NCBI GenBank assembly: GCA_022829145.1
Contig: CM040764.1
Coordinates: forward strand, 6,064,875-6,128,874
Reading direction: 5' to 3'
Source of the DNA: Albula goreensis
Lineage: Eukaryota; Chordata; Actinopteri; Albuliformes; Albulidae
Length of the DNA: 64,000 nt
The translations under genes and the position numbers were made by a program. Positions within the stretch are counted from its first letter, which is position 1, and each line of letters opens with the position of its first letter. Of the stretch, positions 24,410 through 36,400 are shown piece after piece. A model generated the notes under the pieces. The model saw only the letters and a program-made list of their open reading frames with translations, made no database searches and was not told the origin of the DNA.

Positions 24410-27400
24410 TGTGTGTTTATTATATATATGTGTTTTTGTGTTTCTGTCTGCCCAGATGATTTTGTATGCAAAAATTGTACATGAGGGTCCATCAGTCTCA
24501 TAATAGGAGGAGCTAAAATGAGCCGCGAATCACTTAATGATTTGTCAGTGATTTGTCCATATGAGTATAAGGCAGAATATGATGACTGCACTGGTTTTGG
24601 ACTTCACTTGGTCTCTCTCTGCCATCAATAAGTTCACTTGAGGTGATTTTGTTTGATCATTTTTAATAGATAAGCAGTACATAAAATGTAAACAGCTATC
24701 AAGGATGGCACGGTAAAGCCCAAAGGACTTGAATCATCAGCAGCAGGTGACATGACCATATACACAACACTCACAAAGACCCGCTTTATTCAACCTGACA
24801 TCTTCTGGAAATATATAGCCTCCTGTCATTTGAAAATGGTTTTGCACGAGCATTCAAGTCCGAAAATTTGAAAGGCAGTGAAATATCAATTTTTCTGACT
24901 TACGGCATGAGGGAAATAATTTTATGAGTGACATGTTTTCGCATTATTGCACATGTGACAGAGATATCTTGTTCATAGTCGCTGAGAAAACTGAAGGGCA
25001 AAGTCACGTCTCTGCCCTTCCAGTTTATTAGTATTTCTTTGGATAAAATCAGGAAATAAGATCAGCTAGAGTGGACCTATTACATTAGGTTTTGCGACAA
25101 TTAGGTGCATGCGTCCTATTTTTAACCTCACAATCTTCCTTGCACATTTGTCATTTGTATATACAGACACACCTCACCACTGTGTGGTCACAAGAGCTCA
25201 GACAGGTGCCCTTGGTGCTTTACAGCCAATCAGATCTCTGTCTTTGCTTTTTGGCCCACCCTCTCAGCTGTGCAGTCATGCATTATAGGTGCCTGCAGCA
25301 TACACAGGTAGATCCAAATCGACCAGTACAGTCGCCCTTCCATAATAAACAAGAGAAAAGGCTGCTGGCCTTGTTGGAAGTGTACTGCACTGATTAACAA
25401 ACTGGCCTTGCAGCTTTTCTAATCATCAACTCTGAGTCTGATGTTTAAAAAAAATAGCAGTTATTTTTATCTAGCAGTAATCCTGATAGCAATACCGATA
25501 TCGCTATAACATTTGTAACAGCACAGTAGCAGGTGTGTGTGCATGTGCGTGTGTGTGTGCGTGTGCGTGCTCTCAAATGAGGTTAATGTGGGATAGCAAT
25601 GGAAAGATGTCTTATATTCTTACAGATATGAAATGGGTCGTTAAGTCAGTTTAATTGATAAAATATAATCCATGCCCTTCCTTGGAGCTAAATCAATGCC
25701 TACTCAGCAGCAGGTAATAGATTTGCTTTTATGACATATGATTGGTTTCTGCACAGTGTCTCATATTAAGGTTTCTCACCAGAACGGATCACCAATGTTA
25801 TTTATTTATGTCCACAGTGAATGTGTACAACAACCCATTGAAGACAGAGATCAAAATTTAATTTGTTTGGTAATAAATCAGTAGGAGAATAGAAATGTGT
25901 GTATGTGTCCTACTGTGTGTACATGTTTCTTTTGATATTTCTTTTGTTGACACTGTAATTAATTTTGAACGAGCTCCAACGCTTCCTGTAGGTTTCATGC
26001 TGGAAATGAGACACTTGTAATACTCCGAGAAACCTTTTTTTTGTCAGAAGTCTGCAGAATCCTTGAATATGCCTCTGAGATTTGTTGAGCATAATCTCCC
26101 TCTGAAAACCAGTAATAATTCCAACTTGTTCTTAATGATACAACTTAAGGATTTTACAGAAGATGAAAGCCCAACTAACAGGTTTCCATGGATTGGTAAA
26201 ATCCATCTTAAAGATCTGCTTTTAACCAAAATGGTCATTAACATTTTCTTACAGACCTATAATAAGGCAAGTTTTTTTATCATGTACTGACTTTCTCAGT
26301 TCCACCTACCCTAGGGAAGACACTATGAAGGTAACTGAGGGAGGAGGAGAGAGGAGAGGAGAGGAGAGGAGAGGGGGGGGTGTGAGAGGGAAGGATTTTT
26401 AGCATTTGTGGCAGGGCCTAGCCAAGCATGGAGGTTTCTTGCTGAGAAAGGCCTTTCCACAATGACACGCACGGCTTGACACGGCAAGAGAGCCGGGCCT
26501 CCCGCTAACTCTGAGCATGGAGCATATGGTCAGTCATTCTCAATCCCAGCACAGAGCACTCATGTAATGCGATAGGACCGAGTGCGCGCCGCAGGAACCA
26601 GACGGGCTGTCAGCGGTGCATTCCGTGCCCGCCCATCAAGAGGCGGAGCTTCAGTCTCTGGGAACCAGCCCAGGAATGCCCATTGATTCTTTCCCTCCTT
26701 TTTTTGTATTTTTTTTTTTGCTTCTTTTAATTACTTTTAAGTTTATATTTCCTCTCTCTGGCAGACCCAGTTTCAATAGTCAACAGTAGTTGACATTGTC
26801 CTTGACTTTTTCAGACACAAGTTTAAGTAAGCGTTTTCATTTCATGCTCAGCATTTTAGCAATTTCCTCTTTTCTGCCACTGCTGAAGATCTCAAAAGAC
26901 AAAGTTTTAAAAAAATAGGTAGAAACAATTTAACAGCTGGCTTATCCCTTAAGCTCTCAGAGTTGGAGGCAAAACCCATTTAAGCTCAGCAGATGTCGTA
27001 CCCACATTTGGGCAAAAAAAATACATGTCTGTCAGCATAGGAGTTATGATGTAGTCAAAAACACTGAGATGAATTCTATAATAGCACAACCGCACTGTTG
27101 AGATGCAGATATTATATCATATATTATTAGATAATATCATCTTTCATGATCTCATTCTGAATTACCGTGGCTGAGGGCCACTGATTGGCTCATGCAGTAA
27201 GACTTTTGTCGGGAAGTAGGCGTGGTTGTGTGTTCAAGTCCTAGCCATGCCATTACTGAAGGCTGGAGGTCTGCACGGGCGAGGCAACACTTTGGACAGC
27301 CTTGCCGGGGAAAGATAGTTGAGCCGGTTAAGTTTGTTACTCTGCACACTGTCAAGTACAACAATGTCCTGGTCGGCTGGGCACCCAAATATTCCACAAA

Positions 27401-30400
27401 TGGAATGTCAGCTGACTTTCTCAACCTCCGACAACAAAGGCGGTGTATGATTGGTGGCGTACTTCTGAAGATGCAGGGACTCGTTATCATGTGAATTGGA
27501 GGAGTGGAGCGCTCGTGGCTCATGGCTATTCCTGAATGAGGGTGGCTGTGTGAGGCTACAGAGGCTCAGTTTGGGTGGGGGAAAAATGGGGAAAATACCA
27601 GAAAAAAAACACAAAGGTGTTCTGTGGTTGCTGGTTTGGAAAGGACAACTGTGCTAAAAAAAAAGTTTTTAAAAAACTATTCAATTCAGATGCATTTGTC
27701 TGGAAGACACTTAAGTCTGTTATTGATTTTATTCAGGCAAACATGAATGGTCTCTCGAGAGGAGGTGGGGATTCGGGTTGTTTGGGGGCAGACAAGTAAC
27801 TCAAGAAACTGTGTGTTTCATTTGCAGAGGCCTTTACCTTCCGCATTAGCAAACCCTGTAAGTTCACTTTTCCCATCTTTCCATCCCAAATGTGCAAGGC
27901 ACATGGTCCCCAGTCTGGAGTCCCAGTAGAAACAGAGGCTTGTCACTTACCTCATATGTCTTAGCAATAAAGGTTATTTTGGACTCTGACCTATTCTGTG
28001 AAAAATGTTTTTCTTCCTGCTTCCCGCGTCTCTGCAGGGCTGAAGTGGGGTGTTATAGCACGGGGAGAAGTCGAGCCCTCACCAAAACTCTACACTTTAT
28101 TAGAATGACTTTCACACACCGTGTGGCTCGGGATGGGGAGGGAACTTTGCTTCCCTCATCGCATGGAACAACACTAATTCCAACTGCGCCTGACCTCCCT
28201 TATGCCCTGTCCAATTTCATTACTGCCACGGCTGTCCCCTCTCAAACACCCCCACGGCTGACAGCTCAGGACATAAGTGCGGGGCCCAGCGCAGTACAGT
28301 ACTTCTCCAGAGACTGCAGGTTTACCACAAATGGTCTCACCACCCCACATTAATCGATATTGGAGGCAGGCCTTCAAATACACACTCACACACACCTAAC
28401 TGAGGAGTTAAAGGCACATTCTGTACTAATATCAGGAAGAACTTTTTTATCCAAAGAGTTGTCATTTCTTGGAATCATTAACAAGGTCAAAGAGTAGAGA
28501 ATGAGACCCATGGACAAGTCCAAGCTTGATGCAGTATTGGAGGCAATGCAGGTTATAGATCATACCAGAAGCTTGTTTTGGTTCAATGGCTTGTTCTTGT
28601 CGTCATATAGACTTATAGTATAGTAATTAGGCGGCAATGCTCAATGAACTCTGGTGTGCTTAGAAAATTGGAACATGGGCTGTTTTTGTTCCTTTCTTTG
28701 AGCACACCTAATATATAAAATGCAATGTGTGAACTTAATCCATTTAGGATCAAAGGGTTTAAATTGGTAAATTATGCCAGATTAATTACATACATTTATT
28801 CAGTTTTTCCACAGGGTGGTGTCTAATTGTACAGAAGTGGTTGTTAGGGGTATGTTTGTAATAAAAGAATTAAGCAAAAACCCTCACTACACACCCTGCC
28901 TTTAAAAATGCAGTTGCTCAAACTTTAAGCTCTATTGCTGTGGATCAAATGAAATGGAAAGATCCAAGCTTTATCACAACTCCGTCAAGAACATTCAGGA
29001 AACGTGGGTCAGGTTCCCATTTAGAGGTGAGATCATGAATTTAAAAATTCCAGAAACTGCGTTGTAACACATTTATCGCTATAATCAGTTCTTCATAAGG
29101 TCGGAGAAAACTGTTCCAGGTATATTGAATCAAAACATACAGGTAATGTTACCATTGTCGATCATTGCTAACTTTCCCAAAGTGAACATGAATGACATAA
29201 ATAAATACATTTTAACTGGAATATCATTGCAATATTCCCTGTAACCTAAATATAGCATTCCAGCTTCATCCAAAACAGGAATATTGGCATGCATTTAACC
29301 TGTCTTTCCAGGATTGTTCTGGCAACCAAAGAGTTAACTAGCGAGGCTATTTTAAGGTCTTACCACGTTACCACACATTGGCAGTGAACAGCTCTCTGCC
29401 GTGGTAGGGTCAGCTGAGGCCAGTGGTGTAGATTTGTCTAAATAATTATGGAGCAAAAAATGTGTGTAAAAGCCTTATCTTTAAGAGAAGCTGGGGAATG
29501 GAATACAAGGGATGAACTGTTGTCTGAGGAGGAATTAAATGGGACGGAAGTAATACAAATTTATAAGGACAGAACAAAGGAATGGTACAGAATAAAATAA
29601 AATCAGAAGTGTACAAGACAAGATGTCGTAATTGGAGACAGAAGTTGTTTTTTTTTGGCAATTTACTCAGCCAATAGAAAGGGAACACCAGCAAACTTTA
29701 GGCAGGTGAGAAATGTTGGTCCGATGATTGTTCTTTGACAATGGAATGGCTGTCCCTGCCTTGGCCAGACCTGCCTTGAGAAAGGGCTTTTTTTCGGTCA
29801 GCTGAGGCCAGTGGTGTGACACAAAGGAGAGGCGGCATCATGGCTGTTTGTTCGGGGACACATGTTTGAGAAACACTTATCATCATTGTTCACGCCATTT
29901 CACTGTCAGCCCGGGTGAATGGATACTGACGGGTGAGCCGTTGCCTGAACCTCCATCGCTGCACCCACCCTCCCCTTCCCCCTCCCCCACAACACAAAAC
30001 CCCCAGCGTCCTCCCACCTCCTTGCCCGCTGCCCCATAATGCCTTGCAGGCGTGGCGAGGTGCTGTCTTCCAGGCACGCTCACTGTCACACAAACACCAC
30101 CCCCAATCCGACTCAAGTTTCCTACCAGCTAATGAGCACCTCGATAGTAACGATGGCACCTGTCACTCAGAACAGTGACAGCCATGTCCCACGGGCTCAT
30201 TCATGAACGTATCTCAGGCAAGTTACAAGAGCCAGCAAATTAATGAGGGAAAGGAAAAAATCTTACTTTACTTGAGGACATCTGGGCTGCTGTGCTGGAG
30301 TGTCTCACACCCCCCTCAAGCTCTCAAAAAAAGTGTGAAAATAACTTGTATCTGTCATATTTTTAGATGGCAGGTGCAAGTTTTTTTTTATTTTTTTATT

Positions 30401-33400
30401 TTGTTTGGCCCCTTGTTTGCTGTCACTCAAATTCAAAATTAATAATTGCAAGCCTGGCATTTTAACAACGGGATGCATGTTGAGTTTCGAGTTTCTGGAA
30501 ATCCATATTTATGACCTTCTATTGACTCCCAGCAGGAAGAGACAGCTCCCATCCAGGTCCGCCTTCAGAGCGCAAGGTCGTTGCGAAAAGCTTCTGAAAG
30601 AGAGCAGCTGGGAGGGGTTACCGCTAAGTGGCTCGGGGGGGGAGCGTAGCACAGCAACTGGGTTATCTGCACGCCCACATGCTCGGCATAATTATTCAGG
30701 AGCTCCTTCCCTTTCACGCTAAAGCAGGGCTTTTCAAACTAAAGTCCTGCAGGGCCACAGGTGTCCGCAGGTGTTCGTGCTTTCCGTTCAGTCACCAGCC
30801 AGTTTTGACATTTAGAAACAAGGTTGCGTGGACTTTTCCTGTCAATCCAGTCAAAGCACTGAAGTGTGGAACACACCAAAAACCCACCCTTATGTTAGAG
30901 ATTTTTCCCTTCTACACCTATAGAGTTTCATTCTTTCAATTTGGAAACATTTCCCAGATTAAGATGGTGACCAGAAATGTTAATAAGAATGCATTTCATC
31001 GTTTGGGGTGGTGTCACGGTGTCGTATTTCATCATTTCTGTCATTTGGGACAGTGTCGCAACAGTTCATCTCAAGTATAAGGCTCAGAGGGGGTCAAACG
31101 CTGAATGTCCCAGATCGGATCATGTGACTCTGGATTTCTGGTGATACCTGGGAAATCCAGTCAGAAAGCCTTAATACAAAAAGGTCCGTAAAGCAATACA
31201 TTATCCTGCACTATTGGGACCTTCCCTTCTCTCAAACCAGCTCCAACTCCTCAGCCCATTGACAGTGGCCATCATTGTGTCTCAGGACACCTTATTGACA
31301 TGAAGCTGCACAAACATATTTTTGGTGGTTTATAATAAAAATCATCAAGAGGGAGAGATTTTATGGAAAACAGCATGAATCTGAGAGTGGGAAGCTGGTA
31401 GATTGATTGCAGGATTTCCCTGTGGAAGTCTGCCTCTAACCTGGCAACCTTGAGTAGATTTTAGGGAGAGGGAGGCAGGCTGGGACAGTTTCAGCCTGCC
31501 CAATGGACACTTCTCCCCATTGGTATTCTATTAGATGCAAAGGCTAGCTTACAGCATGCAAGAGGGGTGCAGCCATCAATCAGCATTAGCTAGGTTTAAA
31601 CTACATTGCTAATAGGAAAGCAGCTACAGCAGGGACCTCCTCAGCAAAACATTACCACTGTTTTCTCAGTCATATGGGTGTCCCATGCTATCTGGTGCCA
31701 TTTCCTTACAAGAAATTCTTTTGCAGATAATTAATCAGCAGTTTGTTATTGGTTTTATTTTATTTGGTTTGTCCGCTTGCCCTTTTGTTGTCTGTTTGTT
31801 GATTTAGTTGGCTTGTTTGTTTGCTCGCTGGGCTGTTTGTTAGAGCTCAGTGCTGTTTTGCTTGCTTTGAGTTGTGGTGGTTCTGTTTTCCTGATTGGTT
31901 GGGTTGTTGGTTGCTTGCTTGTTTTCATACCTGCTCTCCTTCCGTAACCTTTGAGGCAATTCATAGTGAAGTGCTGCATTTTGAGTGCCACCAGCTGTAA
32001 GGGGATTGTCAGGCTGTTCCAGAGATGCAAAAGATGGTCAGTTTTGCGTTTGCAGATGGAGTGGCCTGACTGTTAAAAATTGATCATTTAAACAGGACTT
32101 CATCAGCAGAAATCAAAATCTGAAATCTGATACCTCAATGGCAACTGGATATACCTACAGCCAATAAGAAACGACACTGGAGCTCCAGTAATTGCTGTTG
32201 CGATTCATATTGTTACCTTCATTGGACAATGAAGACAGACCTGTTTTTTATTGTTTTATGTGCTTAGCTATAATCACATGATTAGATTAATTACATTCGT
32301 TTACACGGCACAGGCCAAACAAACTTGTTTTGGTGCTCGAGCACTTTTATCTCAACAAATATATGGGCAATCAGGTAAAAGGTAAAAAACTTTTTCTTCT
32401 TCACATACTTCACAACTGAAGTGCCAGACACAACAGATAAAATAGGAATTTCAGCTTCAACACTTAGCAGACTTCACAGGTGCAAATACTTCAACATATC
32501 TCCATCAGTTCAGGAATCATCAAAACTAACTTGGCAAACTGCTTTCATAAAGAAGAGAGGTAAAACACCTGCATTTTCTGATAAGTGCCAAATTCCTGGG
32601 GAACGTCTTGTTCAAACGGAGGCCTTGGGGTTTGTAGTAAGATGCAAAGTAAAATCATGGTATGTTGACATATCAAATTGTTCAGTCATCTAATTGAAGT
32701 TTTGAGCAAGTTGACACAAGTGCAAACATTGATTCGCAGACAAAATGAGTTCAATAAACGCAGAAGTAGCAGGTTTGAATGGTATCCGTCCCCTGAGCTC
32801 AGAATCATAATTATCTCAGGAAGGAGGACATAGGGTGTAGGGATTGTTTGGACACTGTAAAGTAGAAGGACAGCAGGTTGGCTGCGGTTTTCTGCAAGCA
32901 TTGATTTATAGTGGGGCCAAGGTGAGGTCCTTCCTCTCATGTTATTTAAGGCTATCAGTGGTAGTTGTGCAGGCTTCACATGAAACCATATGAGAGCTTT
33001 TCTGAAAAAGCTGTACTTATGATTTATGGGTTATTATTTACTGAATTATGTGAGTTACTCAAGGGTGATGCTACCACCTCAGATTTATTTTAGTTTATTG
33101 TGGCAGGTTTTTCATTGTGGAAAACGGGTTCAACCGGGTCAAGGTTCATTTAAGCCCCTCTATCCTCTCTGCAGGGAGATGTTGATGTGCGATATGACAC
33201 TGTTCTAACTTGTCTTTTTTGTGTTTATTTCTATGCCCCTCCCCCACCCCATTCCTCCCTCCAGGTGAGTGGAATCAACACTGCCGTGACCCGCAAGCGC
33301 GAGCATCGGGTGCTCGTGATGGTGATCACCATGGTGATCTGCTACCTGCTGTGCTGGCTGCCCTACGGCGTCATGGCGCTGCTGGCCACCTTCGGGCGGC

Positions 33401-36400
33401 CGGGCCTGGTCACCCCCGAGGCCAGCATAATCCCCTCCATCTTGGCCAAGACTAGCACCGTCATCAACCCCATCATCTACATCTTCATGAACAAGCAGGT
33501 GAGCAGGGGGCCAGCTTCTGGGGAAAGGAGGTCATGTGACCACCTGCCTCCAGTAAAGTCTGTCACAGAGTGTCAGGAAAACACTCACTGATTTTTTTGG
33601 CCCAGGTTGCCTTCAACTTTATTGGTGACCACAGATTAGTGAGGGTCAGTTTCATTGGCCTAGAAAAGTTTGTCTATGTGAACATGTACTACAGAGGAAT
33701 CACTGGAGAATTTTCCTGCTCTGAAATGTCATTTCAAGTCCCCACCTACACAACATTGTGATTGGACAGAAGCAACCAATCATTGGTTTACTAACAAAGA
33801 AAATCTGAAATTTGGCAATAGACATGACACATTACAATGACAGTAGTTATCACCCCTCATAGATCACGTGCTGGATACTAACACATATGTGAAGCTGAAT
33901 GTGCTTTTAGTAAAAATGTCGGCACGTAACACATCTTGTAGGGAAAAGTAGCATTTGAATGTTCCTTTCACCTAAGCTAGGTTTGCCGATTGGGAGACCC
34001 ACAATTATATGTAAACCATGGTGTAAAGTCAAAAACACATTTGAACCATGGTATGAGGATGGCCAATGTGACCACCAGGGCAAAGGGCTCCATTGGGTCT
34101 ACAGCACTCAGATATTTTAATATAATTGTGTGTGTATGACCCAGACTTTTCGCCTTGGCCTTATGTGCCAGGACACAGTCTGGTTTAACCGGCTGCTTCG
34201 GCTTTTATGTTGCTGATGTTAAATGGAGAAGTCAAGTCACTGGCAGCTGCGAGGCAGTCACTCGAGGAACTGGATTAGCACTGATCTGTAACTCAATTAA
34301 AGCGATGCTCAAGACTTCACGAAGGCAGCATGGCAGAGAGCGAGTGTGTGTGCGTGTGTGTGTGTGTGTCAGTGAGCAAGACTGTATGCTTGATATTAAT
34401 ATGTATGCTTGTGTGTGTGCGTGTATGTATGTGTGCGTGTGCATGTCTGTGTGTGTGTCATGTGGTGCGAGTGCGAGTATGTATGTTCACATGGGTTGTG
34501 TGTGTCTGTATTGTGGACTGCGAGTGTGATTTATTTATTTTTTGTCTGTCCGGAGTTATTCCAATGTTCTTTTGTTCATTATCTCTTGCTCCATCCCTAG
34601 ACAATGTGGCCCCATCTGGGATAGAAGGTTATCCCAGACCAGACAAGAACCATTGTTCACACTCCAAACTGTCTGTTAAAAAAAGACAACCCCTCCACAA
34701 AACAAAACCAAAACACAAGACTTCTGCCCAGTCGTCTACACATGAAGTGTATGAGACGCCACAGCGAGCGAGAAACAAATAACCGCAAGAACACAATCAT
34801 GAACATATTTATCTGAGTGTCTGATGAGATTCAATCCCCCCCTCCTTCTCCACATCAGATTCCCTGAAATGCACGATTTACAACAGATCGTTCACAGATC
34901 GATTTCATTTTGATGCTTCTTGTGTTATTATTTGAAGAGGTCCTGCTTGATTTGTGGACAGGTTGCCACGTAGCCCATCTCCACGGCGTCCCCTTTGAGA
35001 GCCCAGGGGGTAAGAGAGGAGAGAGAGGGTTGCAGATTGAGTTGGAGACATGAGGAAAGTCAACATAAATCTGAGGCATCCGGGGAGGTCTGGGTAATGA
35101 GGGGAGTTGGGGTGGGGAGGGAGGGAGGGTGTGAGTTAATGGTGGGAGAGATACAACTTGGTGGTATGAAGTGAGAGTTTATGCTGGTCATTCCCCAGTA
35201 ACAGCACAATAAATAAAAAATCACTGGTAGGTGCAGTGAGGGCGGTTTGCGTGTGTGTGTGTGTGTTTTGCGTGCTTTCTCTGTTTGTGTCTCTGTTTAA
35301 TTATTCTGTTTGTGGTTTATGTTGCAGCCCCAAAGGTTATGGGGTGTACTGATTAGTGTGCACTTATATTGAAGCACAAATTGCGCAGATGAAAGTGATT
35401 GGGGCGATCAGCAGGGAATGTGGATGTCTCTCTGATTTGAGTGCGTTTATATGAACCTGCGCCTGAGTGCTGAGAGCTGTGCGCTTGAATAGTTTCAAAA
35501 AGAATTTACTTTGACTGCTACACTGTATTTGTAATTTTGTCATAGCACCCTTCCAAAAGGTGTGCAGAAACAATGTTGCCTGAAGGCAAATAAGTAGGAT
35601 CAACAAATAAGTCGGTCATCGATATTTCCCTTCCTACAAATTCATCCACAAAACATTGCAAGCTTGTCCACAAAACCTTGAAATTAATCACACAACTCTC
35701 CAATCAACCACTAAACAATGTTTTCCAAAAGAAACTATGTGTGTGTGAGTGTATGTGTGTGTGAGGGTGTGTGTGTGTGTGTGGTGTGAATGCATGCACA
35801 ATTGACTGTGTATAGAATATGTGGAGTTACTCTCCACCACCCCAGCTCTCATGTCCCTCTCCTGCAAAAATCATCCAAAATCCTTCAAGAGGTGTTCTCC
35901 CTGGCTGCTGAGGATGCCCTCATTCCTGTATGTCATGTTCAGTCTTCAATTCCTCCCAGCCCGTATTTATGGAAACTGTGAGTTGAGGCGAGTTGAAGAC
36001 TAAAAATGCTGTACAGATACAAGTAACATGGTGCAACCCACGAAGAAGAAGTTGTTCAGCTGGCGACAGAAGACAGGAGGTCGCTCCCCATGTGAGAGGA
36101 GGGGAAACTCTTTTCCTGGTGAGTACTTGTGTGTCCATCCATTTTCATCCCAATGAATAACCAACAGATTACTTGGTAAACTCAACGCTCCAGGCTCCTT
36201 CCCCTTAAGGCACTGTTGTGAGGCGTGGATGTGCCCTATGATGCCAAAACCAAACTGTACCAGTCACAGGACTTATATCTGCTTCCCAAGCGATTGTGTT
36301 CTGTGTGAGCAACCCGGAGGTCCTAACTTATGTTTTAATAGAAAGCTTAATTGAATTTCATATGTCCTCAAAGAGACTCAGTGTTTGATTGGATCCCAGC

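Larger units (their letters stand above)
13344..33264 (+). other. tmtops: tmtops intron 2 (19,921 bp)
   Basis: The intron begins gtaggt and ends cctccctccag. It contains an unidentified island at 14172-15030, interspersed-repeat fragments at 15125-15440, a 44-bp tandem pair at 18567-18655, a hairpin at 20791-20823, an hAT MITE at 21064-21309, a (GT)n tract at 24369-24416, a GAGGA tract at 26340-26376, a possible SINE head at 27180-27250 and a 22-bp direct repeat pair (29408, 29796). 17240-17730 is GC-richer than its surroundings with frames open on both strands, but I see no family match. The remaining parts (15450-17230, 17830-20790, 22000-24360, 24420-26330, 28000-29400, 30900-33200) show nothing I can name. 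Confidence 0.8.

Noticed and set aside
31755..32030. 91-codon Lys/Thr/Gln-rich frame on the - strand
   Set aside because: Composition follows from low-complexity TTG/GTTT sequence.
34330..34782. 150-codon open frame
   Set aside because: The first half is GT-rich simple sequence and the rest has no recognisable domain.
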